Shown: one piece after another, positions 1 through 5,900 of the stretch
Layout of the letters: each line of letters begins with the position of its first letter
How positions within the stretch are numbered: the stretch's first letter is position 1
From: Pseudomonadota bacterium
Lineage (GTDB): Bacteria > Desulfobacterota > Desulfobulbia > Desulfobulbales > SURF-16
Assembly: GCA_030597865.1 (NCBI GenBank)
Contig: JAUVQZ010000100.1
Location: 1 to 9,978 of the forward strand
DNA: 9,978 nucleotides
Direction of reading: 5' to 3'
Made by a program: the position numbers and the translations under genes
Notes under the pieces: generated by a model
What the model saw: only the letters and a program-made list of their open reading frames with translations
The model's database searches: none
What the model was told of the DNA's origin: nothing

Positions 1-260
1 GGCGAGTCAAAGATGGTCAGGGCCTTATCACCATCACCCATCACCTCAAGGGTGCGGATCCTTATTTTGCGGCTGCTCTCCTGGCCATGCCTGTTGCGGA
101 GAACCATCTCCATATCCGAGCTGAAATCCCCAAAACCGTTCTCCCTGGCATCTGCCTCGCGGGCAATGGCCAAACCACGTTCCCCAGGATCTTCAGCCAG
201 AACCACGGAGGGTGTGGCAAGGAGGGAGAGAAGAAAAAATAGCGTGGGTAGAATTCTCAT
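1..260 (-). CDS. LolA-like outer membrane lipoprotein-sorting protein, N-terminal part (cut by window edge)
   Basis: The minus frame opens with ATG at 260-258 and stays open to base 1, giving 86 residues plus two bases; the C-terminal part lies outside the window. Residues 1-22 form a signal peptide (Arg2, then a hydrophobic stretch, cleavage likely after Val-Leu-Ala22). The mature part begins EDPGERGLAIAREADARENG and continues with DMEMVLRNRHGQESSRKIRI, a pattern I recognise from the LolA-like outer-membrane lipoprotein-sorting proteins (COG2834 type) that sit beside RND exporters. Such proteins are periplasmic beta-sheet carriers of acyl chains or lipids. The start overlaps the exporter stop by four bases (ATGA), and an AGGAG stands at 266-270, five bases before the ATG, so start choice and co-translation are clear. 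By analogy with related operons, an outer-membrane beta-barrel gene may follow beyond base 1; that is inference. Confidence 0.8.
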   Translation of the reverse strand, partial: MRILPTLFFLLSLLATPSVVLAEDPGERGLAIAREADARENGFGDFSSDMEMVLRNRHGQESSRKIRIRTLEVMGDGDKALTIFDS

Positions 261-2602
261 TGCGACTCCTGTTTTTCTATGACTACAGTGCTTTTTGACG
301 GCCCGGCCGTGGTTGCCCCACCCTCCAATTTGATCAGCAGGGCGGGGAGGAAGAAAAAATCCATGATCAGGGCAATAACAATGGTGATGGCAGTCATGGC
401 GCCCATATTGGCATTAATCTGAAAGCCGGAAAAGGAGAGCACTGTAAAGCCCCCCACCAGGATCACGGTGGTCACTAGAATGGGGGAACCCACGGTCTTA
501 AAGGCATATACCACCGCCTCCTCGGCAGATACCCGGTGTTCCCTCCTGGCCCGCCGGTATTTGGACAGAAAATGGACCGTGTCATCAACAACAATACCCA
601 TGGTCATGGCAATCATCACTGAAACGGCCAGGCCCACCTGACCCACCGTGTACCCCCAGAGACCAAAGGCCATGAAGGCAGGGGAGAGGTTGGGCAACAG
701 ACTGATCAGGCCGAGCTTGAGGCTGCGCAGCACCAGGGCCAGAATAAGGGAGATGACCAGAAGCGCCGCCACCGAGGCCCCTAACATTGATTCGATATTA
801 CGCTTGGAGATGTGGGAAAAAATCACCGAAAGCCCTGAGCCGTAGGTGTGCATGGCAGGCGGGGCATTGGCCTCAAGCCAGCGCCGCCCCAGCTCTTCAA
901 GTTCCCGGACCTCACGGGTGGTGCGGTCACCCAGGGTGACGGTGAGCCTGGTTGCTGATTTATCAACGTTAATCCGGTCATTTAAATCAAGGCCAAAGGG
1001 CAGGCTCATCTCATAGAGCAATAGGTACTGGGCTGCCAGGTCACGCTGGTGGGGCAGGCGGTACCAGCTTTCATCATCACCGTGCATGGAACGATTGAGA
1101 CGTTTCATGATATCGGTGATAGAAAAGACATGGCGCACCCCTTCCTGGCCTCGAAACCACTGGGCAAATTCATCCACCTTGCGCAGGTAGTCAGGGTTAT
1201 TGATGCCCCCCTCCTCACCCGAGTCCAGGCTATAGTCGATAATATAGACGCCGGTGAGGTTGGCAATGGAAAACTCCGAGGCCCGTCTGAATTCATAGCT
1301 ATCATCAAAATAACGGACAAAATTATCATCAAGCTCAATACGGCTGATGCCGGTGGTCATCAGGGCCATGAACAACAGGAACCACCAGAACAGCGGCGTT
1401 CTCCTGGCCACCACAAAGCGACCAAACCTCTCGAAGAACGTGACCTGCCATTTTTGCACCTTAGCGGCCTTTATTGGTAAAATGGCGACCAGGGCGGGCA
1501 GGAACAAAACAGAGTATAAGAAGGCGGCCATCACCCCCATGGCCACAATATTGCCCAAATCCCGGAAGGGAGGGGCATCGGAAAAATTCATGGTCAGAAA
1601 GCCAATGGCCGTGGTGATCGAGGTCACAAAAATCGGCTGCAGGTTAATGCGCAGCGATTCGGCAATCGCCTCTGCCTTACTCCGCCCCAGGCGTATCTGC
1701 TGGAACATGGTCACCAGGACATGGATGGAATCAGCCACGGCCAGGGTGAGGATGATGATGGGGGCATTGGCCGAGGCCGGGGTGATATCAAAGCCCAGCC
1801 AACCGGCCAGGCCCATGCCGGTGAAAACGGACATAAATACCACACAGAAGGTGGCAAAAGTCGCCAGCAGCGAACGTAGGGTGGCGATCATGGCCACAAA
1901 GAAAATCAACAGGACCAGGGGCATCAGGCTGGTCATATCCCGTTTCGGCGCCTCGCCAAAGGCATCATCCACCATAATGCCGCCGGTGAGATGCAGGGTA
2001 ATGCCGGGATATTTGGCCTCTATATACCGGGCAAGCTCACGGGCCTTAGCAGCCACCTGCCGCGACTCATTCATATCCTTTTCAGGCTTGATGATGTTGA
2101 CGTTGACGCCACTGACATGGCCAGTCCCGGGAACAAGACTGTTAACCAGCAGCGGTTCAGAAAGGGCAATTTCCTTGATGGCGGCAAGTTCCCCATCGCT
2201 GAGCTGGGCAGCATCCCGGACCAAATCCTCGACAATAAGCTCATCACCCTCGGCCCGGGTATGCTGAAAATTGGTCAACGAACTGATCTTGCTTGAATAG
2301 GGAAGCTTCCAGGCCTCGGCCGTCAGTTCCTCAATGGCCCTTAAGGTCTGGCGCTCAAAGACATTGCCCGAGGCAGGCTCCACCACAAAGAGGACGTTCT
2401 CATATTTGGTATAGGTGTTTTCCAGCATCTCCAGGGCCTGGAGCTGTGGGTTCTCCTTGGAAAAGAACATGCGGGAATTGTTGACAAACGCAAGCTCTGC
2501 CATGCCGCCGGCGCTCCAGCAGGCGGCAAGCAGGGTCAGAATGAGGATCCACCAGCGTTGCCGCACCACAAAAAGACCAAACCACGCCTCAAAACGCCTC
2601 AT
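257..2602 (-). CDS. RND superfamily exporter, MMPL type (COG1033-like), 781 aa
   Basis: This is an inner-membrane proton-driven transporter of the RND/MMPL superfamily. The sequence shows two internally repeated halves: one membrane helix at about 17-34, a periplasmic loop at about 36-222, five helices at about 225-376, a seventh helix at about 403-420, a second loop at about 421-604, and five more helices at about 607-758. Each half carries the acidic TM4 or TM10 signature expected of the proton relay: ADSIH with Asp291, and GIVVDDTVHFLSKY with Asp673/Asp674. At 781 residues it is shorter than drug-efflux RND pumps (about 1000) and fits the class that acts with a periplasmic LolA-like protein rather than a membrane-fusion protein. 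The next gene downstream is exactly such a protein, overlapping by four bases. The substrate is probably a lipid or hydrophobic molecule, but the sequence does not tell which. Start: ATG at 2602-2600 overlaps the stop of a short upstream ORF; only a weak GGTG lies five bases upstream, which suggests translational coupling. Confidence 0.9.
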   Translation of the reverse strand: MRRFEAWFGLFVVRQRWWILILTLLAACWSAGGMAELAFVNNSRMFFSKENPQLQALEMLENTYTKYENVLFVVEPASGNVFERQTLRAIEELTAEAWKLPYSSKISSLTNFQHTRAEGDELIVEDLVRDAAQLSDGELAAIKEIALSEPLLVNSLVPGTGHVSGVNVNIIKPEKDMNESRQVAAKARELARYIEAKYPGITLHLTGGIMVDDAFGEAPKRDMTSLMPLVLLIFFVAMIATLRSLLATFATFCVVFMSVFTGMGLAGWLGFDITPASANAPIIILTLAVADSIHVLVTMFQQIRLGRSKAEAIAESLRINLQPIFVTSITTAIGFLTMNFSDAPPFRDLGNIVAMGVMAAFLYSVLFLPALVAILPIKAAKVQKWQVTFFERFGRFVVARRTPLFWWFLLFMALMTTGISRIELDDNFVRYFDDSYEFRRASEFSIANLTGVYIIDYSLDSGEEGGINNPDYLRKVDEFAQWFRGQEGVRHVFSITDIMKRLNRSMHGDDESWYRLPHQRDLAAQYLLLYEMSLPFGLDLNDRINVDKSATRLTVTLGDRTTREVRELEELGRRWLEANAPPAMHTYGSGLSVIFSHISKRNIESMLGASVAALLVISLILALVLRSLKLGLISLLPNLSPAFMAFGLWGYTVGQVGLAVSVMIAMTMGIVVDDTVHFLSKYRRARREHRVSAEEAVVYAFKTVGSPILVTTVILVGGFTVLSFSGFQINANMGAMTAITIVIALIMDFFFLPALLIKLEGGATTAGPSKSTVVIEKQESQ

Positions 2603-2676
2603 GGCTGCACCGCCATGCTGGCCGGCAGGTGAACAGTCCTGAATTTTTCCAGCTTATTTTTCATGGGGCTGAACAT
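2599..2676 (-). CDS. Possible 25-aa leader peptide coupled to the RND exporter
   Basis: A short open frame starts at ATG 2676-2674 and ends in TGA at 2601-2599, which overlaps the exporter start as ATGA. It encodes 25 basic, non-hydrophobic residues beginning MFSPMKNKLEKF and ending SMAVQP. An AGGGG (complement of 2685-2689) stands eight bases before this ATG, a better Shine-Dalgarno than the one in front of the exporter itself. An internal ATG at 2664 and an upstream in-frame ATG at 2745 (48 residues) are alternatives. It resembles no family I know and has no visible signal or domain. The plausible role is translational coupling, letting ribosomes reach the weakly initiated exporter start. 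It could equally be a chance ORF in the 5' leader. Confidence 0.3.
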   Translation of the reverse strand: MFSPMKNKLEKFRTVHLPASMAVQP

Positions 2677-2744
2677 ACCCCTAACCCCTGGCGGCAGGCA
2701 AGGGGAATTCCTTTCTTTCTCCCGGGAAGGGCCATGGAAAATCA

Positions 2745-2773
2745 TTCATTTTTTGCTAATTTCATGGCATAAT
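2745..2773 (+). promoter_or_regulatory. Candidate sigma70-type promoter for the hemerythrin gene
   Basis: TTCATT (2745-2750) and CATAAT (2768-2773) are separated by 17 bases. The -10 matches five of six consensus bases, the -35 only three of six. It lies about 50 bases before the hemerythrin ATG, within an AT-rich stretch of the 218-base divergent region between the exporter and the hemerythrin. The minus-strand exporter promoter should lie in the same gap, but no convincing pair is visible there. Confidence 0.35.
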
Positions 2774-2820
2774 TTGGCAAACTATTTTTTAACCCTTCAC
2801 CTCCAACGGAAAACAACGTT

Positions 2821-3243
2821 ATGTCGCACATTGAATGGGACGAATCCTTTAGCGTCCATAATAGAGAAATCGACGAGCAGCATAAAAAATGGATAGCAAT
2901 CTACAATAATATTGATGACGTCATGGCTGGAACTGACACCTCGTCTCTCACCGCCATAACGTCTAAATCTCTGACCGAGATGCATGACTACGCCCTGGAT
3001 CATTTCAAGTTTGAAGAAAAATATCTGGAACAACTCAACTACCCTGAGCTGGTTGAGCATAGAAGATTACACCGGGATTTCGAGAACCAGATTTACAACT
3101 ACACCCGAGAAATCACTGACGGGAGACTCATTCTCAACACCTCTCTTCTCAAGATCATTAAAAATTGGCTCCTGGAACATATCCTGACCGAAGACAAAAA
3201 ATACAGCACCTTTGCAGGTGAAGACATCCCCTCGCAAAGGTAA
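2821..3243 (+). CDS. Bacteriohemerythrin (single-domain, non-heme di-iron O2-binding protein), 140 aa
   Basis: This is a cytoplasmic four-helix-bundle protein that binds O2 reversibly at a di-iron site. All seven expected ligands are present with family spacing: His21 (in DEQHKKW), His61 and Glu65 (in DHFKFEEKYL), His80 and His84 (in EHRRLHRDF), His120 and Asp125 (in LLEHILTEDKKY). The N-terminus IEWDESFSVHNREIDEQH is also typical. Length fits a stand-alone domain; there is no receptor, kinase or membrane part. Start: ATG 2821 places the conserved tryptophan at residue 6 as usual; the Shine-Dalgarno is weak (GGA about ten bases upstream). In anaerobes such proteins are thought to store, deliver or scavenge O2 or to act as redox sensors. 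The next same-strand gene is an HD-GYP protein 337 bases downstream, so a signalling link is possible but unproven. No strong terminator follows the stop. Confidence 0.93.
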   Translation: MSHIEWDESFSVHNREIDEQHKKWIAIYNNIDDVMAGTDTSSLTAITSKSLTEMHDYALDHFKFEEKYLEQLNYPELVEHRRLHRDFENQIYNYTREITDGRLILNTSLLKIIKNWLLEHILTEDKKYSTFAGEDIPSQR

Positions 3244-3580
3244 AGGGTATCTTGAATAATTAGATTTTTCGTTCAAAATCAAGGCATGCGAAAAAAATAA
3301 GCACAGGCATATGTTTGATATTCCGAGCATTATTTTTAGAGCATAATGCAGAGATTGGACGAAAAAGCAATTATTCAAGGTAGCCTAAACATAACCAATG
3401 GGACAGGGCCTTACTTACCCAGTGAAAGATTGATGGCCTCGCAAAAAGCAATGTACGGCCACCGACACAGTGGCTATCTTGTTGATTTAACGTTGCATGG
3501 TTTTGGCGCGGGCGACTTTTTACGGGAGCATCAAAGATTGCCTTGAGGACTGGGGCCATTCATAATCCACAGGTTGCGAC
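3244..3580. other. Gap between hemerythrin and HD-GYP gene: repeat element and hairpins, no convincing gene
   Basis: These 337 bases hold a perfect seven-base inverted repeat GCATTAT/ATAATGC (3327-3333 and 3343-3349, nine-base loop) and the 105-base inverted-repeat element listed separately. ORFs of up to about 66 codons exist on both strands but lack family resemblance and run through the repeat, so I do not call them. The HD-GYP promoter must lie here or further upstream; CATAAT at 3342-3347 has no -35 at a usable distance. In-frame stop codon TAA at 3563-3565 fixes the upstream limit of the HD-GYP frame. Confidence 0.6.
3430..3534. repeat. Small inverted-repeat element (MITE-like), 105 bp
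   Basis: TTGATGGCCTCGCAAAAAG at 3430-3448 is mirrored by CTTTTTACGGGAGCATCAA at 3516-3534. The arms match at 15 of 19 positions as inverted repeats and enclose 67 bases without a coding signature. From memory, terminal arms of the form TGATGG..TCGTAAAAAG recur between genes in several deltaproteobacterial (Desulfobacterota) genomes; I cannot check that here. No transposase is present, so if mobile it would depend on an enzyme elsewhere. The right end lies about 45 bases before the HD-GYP start and could affect its transcription or leader structure. Confidence 0.5.
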
Positions 3581-5125
3581 ATGCCCTCTCTCTTAATAAC
3601 AAATCTGGTCATCGTCGGGGCCGTCTTCATGCTGATCTCCATTCTCTCCGGGATCCGCCTCAGACATAGAATCCCCGATAAATTCAAGGACAGGTGGCAG
3701 ATTCTCATCGTTATCATGGCCCTTTTTTTCTGCGGCCACCTCATCTTTGCCTATCTGCTGTTCAGACAAAACAGCTTTCCAGACATTCTTATTGCCACAG
3801 GTATCTTTCTGGGTGGATCCTTTACCCTGCTGGTTATCGGTCTCACCAGGGATGCGATTAGAAAATTCCAGGAAGAGGAGCGCGAATTATCCAAGGCTTC
3901 TGCCCATATCCACCTCAAGGACATGAAACTCTCCTGGGAAACCGCCTCACGGCAGGATACCGAGAAAAAACTGGCGAAGACCAACGCCATTTTCCTCAAG
4001 GAACTCTTTGAGATGATAGCTGAGGTTCTGGCAAACCGCGACCTGTACACCTTTGAACATGATATGCAGGTGGCAGTAATATCCAAACGTATCGGCCAAA
4101 AACTTGGCCTGAGCCAAGACACCCTTACCAGCCTGGAGCTCGGCTGCCTGGCCCATGATATCGGCAAAACAGCCATTCCCGATGATATCCTCCTGAAACC
4201 GGCCCGCTTCAACTTTCAAGACCGCAACATCATGGAGTACCATCCCCTTATCGGTGCCAAGCTTGTCGCCCGTCATATTCAGGATGACATAATTATCGAC
4301 ATCATCCTCAACCACCATGAGCGCCTGGACGGCAGCGGCTACCCTGCCGGGCTCAAAGGGGAAGAAATAGGGCTGATGCCCAGGATTGTCGCCGTTGTCG
4401 ACACCTATGAGGCCCTCCTCTCCCGCCGACCCTATAAAAAATCCCTCTCCTCCAAGGAGGCCATCGACATACTCAAGCAGGAGGTTAAACTCGGCCGTCT
4501 CGACCAGAAGGTGGTGGATACCCTGATCACCATCCTGCCGGATCTGCCGGAAGTCCAGCCCCCCTCAATAATTACAGCGGGCTTTATGAAGGATGTCGAA
4601 CTGTTCCGCAACCGCGCCTATTTTCGCGAACCCTTGAGCGATTTCTACAATTACCGCTATCTCCTCTTCCTGGATGATTCCGGTGTCCTCCAGAAAAAAA
4701 CATTACCCTATACCTTGACCCTCATCTCCTTCCCCAACTTCGGCGCCTTTCAGCAGGACCCCGGTTACTTGGTTGCCGACCAGGTTTTTGACGAGATCGG
4801 CCAGAACCTGGCAGATATCTGTCATCACTTCAGCCAGGACCGTGATTTTTACGACGGCTCGGTGATGCTCTTTAGAAAGAGAAATGAATATATCATTTAC
4901 CAGGAACTTGAAGATGAAGATCCCTCTGCTGATCATGTTTTCGAGGAGATACATACATCCCTCACCATCCATGAACAGGACTGGGGCCTTAACTTCATCC
5001 TTGTCAGACAGCCCTGCAAAGCCGGCATGGAAACCTGCAGGGCGCTGCGTGATCTCCTTGCAAAATCAAAGAGCTGCCATATAGAAAAAAAACCTGGACA
5101 ACAGAGTAAAGAGTGTCTAGGTTAA
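3581..5125 (+). CDS. Membrane-bound HD-GYP phosphodiesterase with C-terminal degenerate GGDEF-like domain, 514 aa
   Basis: The protein likely hydrolyses cyclic di-GMP (or a related cyclic dinucleotide). Residues 4-25, 41-61 and 68-88 are hydrophobic membrane segments; 91-135 is charged and probably helical or coiled-coil. The HD-GYP domain spans about 138-320 with all core motifs: His160 (TFEHDMQVA), His192-Asp193 (AHDIGK), His221, His245-His246 followed by ERLDGSGYP (GYP at 253-255), and RIVAVVDTYEALLSRRPY. Residues about 349-475 resemble a GGDEF fold: PLSDFYNYRYL aligns with the usual D-x-LTGLYNRRYL start, ADQVFDEIGQNLADIC with the GD-x-VL helix, and FRKRNEYIIY falls where RYGGDEFxxL should be. 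The signature is KRNEY instead of GGDEF and the metal-binding Asp is replaced (SFPNF), so cyclase activity is not expected. Start ATG 3581 has a weak AGG at 3571-3573; an in-frame stop lies at 3563. The HD-GYP call is firm; the GGDEF relation is inferred by pattern. Confidence 0.9.
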   Translation: MPSLLITNLVIVGAVFMLISILSGIRLRHRIPDKFKDRWQILIVIMALFFCGHLIFAYLLFRQNSFPDILIATGIFLGGSFTLLVIGLTRDAIRKFQEEERELSKASAHIHLKDMKLSWETASRQDTEKKLAKTNAIFLKELFEMIAEVLANRDLYTFEHDMQVAVISKRIGQKLGLSQDTLTSLELGCLAHDIGKTAIPDDILLKPARFNFQDRNIMEYHPLIGAKLVARHIQDDIIIDIILNHHERLDGSGYPAGLKGEEIGLMPRIVAVVDTYEALLSRRPYKKSLSSKEAIDILKQEVKLGRLDQKVVDTLITILPDLPEVQPPSIITAGFMKDVELFRNRAYFREPLSDFYNYRYLLFLDDSGVLQKKTLPYTLTLISFPNFGAFQQDPGYLVADQVFDEIGQNLADICHHFSQDRDFYDGSVMLFRKRNEYIIYQELEDEDPSADHVFEEIHTSLTIHEQDWGLNFILVRQPCKAGMETCRALRDLLAKSKSCHIEKKPGQQSKECLG

Positions 5126-5148
5126 GCGTATAATTAAATAGATTAACC
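5120..5148 (+). promoter_or_regulatory. Possible -10 box inside an inverted repeat, upstream of fmdB-like gene
   Basis: GGTTAA (5120-5125) and TTAACC (5143-5148) form a six-base dyad with a 17-base centre containing a perfect TATAAT at 5129-5134. No -35 at 16-18 bases and no extended -10 is visible, so promoter activity is uncertain. If real, it would give the zinc-ribbon gene its own, possibly regulated, start; otherwise the gene is read through from the HD-GYP gene, whose stop codon overlaps the left arm. Confidence 0.25.
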
Positions 5149-5175
5149 AGCCCCAGTATTTCCAGGAGTATTGCC

Positions 5176-5391
5176 ATGCCGATTTATGAATTCAAATGTA
5201 ATGGGTGTAACAAAAAATTTGAGACCATCCTTACCTCCAGCGCCAAAGTTTCCGAGGTAACCTGTCCAGAATGTCAGAGTAAAAATATCAAAAAAACCAT
5301 CTCCGCCTCAAGTTATCGCCTGGCCAGCACCTCTAGCTCCATCCCGGCCGGCGCCCTGTCCGGCTGTTCCTCAAGGGGAGGCTTCTCCTGA
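5176..5391 (+). CDS. FmdB family zinc-ribbon protein, 71 aa
   Basis: A small cytoplasmic zinc-ribbon protein of the FmdB family, putative regulators named after a gene at a methylotroph formamidase/amidase locus; the biochemical role is not settled. The N-terminus MPIYEFKCNGC is the family hallmark, and two CxxC knuckles (Cys8/Cys11 and Cys30/Cys33, the second in TCPECQSKNIKKTIS) would bind one zinc ion. The tail from about residue 45 is Ser/Gly/Ala-rich with one extra Cys64 and no predicted fold, as is common in the family. Start is clear: AGGAG at 5164-5168, seven bases before ATG. It lies 50 bases after the HD-GYP stop, so co-transcription is likely, and a strong terminator follows 37 bases after its stop. 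Confidence 0.92.
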   Translation: MPIYEFKCNGCNKKFETILTSSAKVSEVTCPECQSKNIKKTISASSYRLASTSSSIPAGALSGCSSRGGFS

Positions 5392-5401
5392 GCTTAGGTA
5401 T

Positions 5402-5424
5402 GAAACGATCATGTTGATCGTTTC
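5402..5424. other. Perfect 9-bp hairpin just ahead of the terminator
   Basis: GAAACGATC (5402-5410) and GATCGTTTC (5416-5424) form a perfect nine-base stem with an ATGTT loop. It begins ten bases after the fmdB stop and is followed not by a T-run but by TAATAA and then the terminator stem. It may protect the mRNA 3' end, be a protein-binding palindrome, or be a weak accessory terminator element. Confidence 0.55.
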
Positions 5425-5428
5425 TAAT

Positions 5429-5470
5429 AAAAAAAGGGCGGCCTGGAAATATCCAGGCCGCCCTTTTTTT
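5429..5470. terminator. Strong intrinsic terminator, symmetric (could act on both strands)
   Basis: Stem GGGCGGCCTGG (5436-5446) pairs perfectly with CCAGGCCGCCC (5453-5463) around the six-base loop AAATAT, flanked by seven A (5429-5435) and seven T (5464-5470). It ends the plus-strand fmdB transcript. Because A- and T-tracts are symmetric it also reads as a terminator on the minus strand, where it would stop transcripts of the convergent acyl-CoA operon about 430 bases past the last stop codon; no closer T-tailed hairpin is visible for that operon. Confidence 0.93.
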
Positions 5471-5900
5471 ATGGTTCATCACGGATTATCGTGAATCCTT
5501 GATTTTAGTGCCTTACTGCCGAAAAAGCGTCATAAAAAACAGATAAGCGAAGACTTCGAGAAACTGGAAAAATCCTTATGAAATAATAAGGTTCCGTTTG
5601 CCTCCAGGGCACTTATACCCCTCAAGGGGGTACCGTACTGAGTCCAATCCTTAATTTTCGCTTAGCGGGTTAGATTTTTTGTCTTTCCCCATTCAGCCCT
5701 GAACTGCCAACCCTTCGACTGACTCAGGGCACTGCCTTCGGCTGACTCAGGGAACTCTCCTCTCCGGACAACCTCGGAGCCGCCGCTCCCTGAGCCTGTC
5801 GAAGGGCCCGGCGAAAGACGAGTGGTGCCGCAGGCCAAGGGCGGCTAGGGGCCTCCCCGGGGAAGAGTTCAGACAGCGTTAATCTCCCTGTAAAAATCGA
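5471..5900. other. 430-bp convergent intergenic region without a gene
   Basis: No frame here has coding character. Visible structure from left to right: TCACG/CGTGA around GATTAT (about 5479-5494); CGAAG-A-CTTCG (5548-5558); CCTTAT/ATAAGG with a six-base loop (5574-5579 and 5586-5591); CCCC-TCAA-GGGG (5618-5629) in a TACCCC..GGGGGTA context; then the repeat array at 5711-5806; and a CCCCGGGG palindrome near 5854-5861. The stretch could be the long 3' untranslated part of the minus-strand operon, an old mobile or repeat remnant, or contain a small RNA; no clear promoter supports the last. Confidence 0.6.
5711..5806. repeat. CCTTCGA..CTCAGGG direct/inverted repeat array
   Basis: CCCTTCGACTGACTCAGGG (5711-5729) is repeated with one change as CCTTCGGCTGACTCAGGG (5735-5752), period 23. 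A third copy in inverse orientation, CCCTGAGCCTGTCGAAGGG, lies at 5788-5806 and matches the first copy at 17 of 19 positions. Between them lie smaller palindromes (GGAGC-CGCC-GCTCC at 5776-5789). The two direct copies can compete to pair with the inverted one, so alternative hairpins are possible. From memory, the core CCTTCGACAGGCTCAGGG is a widespread dispersed intergenic repeat in many bacterial genomes; I cannot verify its copy number here. Confidence 0.7.

Noticed and set aside
1347..2267. 306-codon plus-strand ORF opposite the RND exporter
   Set aside because: Antisense shadow of the exporter: low-complexity basic composition with no domain, while the minus frame encodes a full transporter.
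2765..2779. Sigma54-like TGGCA..GGCA element before hemerythrin
   Set aside because: The GG-to-GC spacing is one base too short for a -24/-12 promoter and the second half lacks TTGC.
3263..3280. GATTTT/AAAATC dyad as a hemerythrin terminator
   Set aside because: Six A/T-rich pairs with no GC core and no following T-run; too weak to call.
3346..3546. 66-codon plus-strand ORF between hemerythrin and the HD-GYP gene
   Set aside because: It runs through the inverted-repeat element, resembles no protein family, and has no ribosome site; a chance ORF.
3497..3565. Short peptide ending in TFYGSIKDCLEDWGHS, in frame just before the HD-GYP start
   Set aside because: It is closed by TAA 3563-3565 and its sequence is largely the right arm of the inverted repeat, so it is neither an N-terminal extension nor a clear gene.
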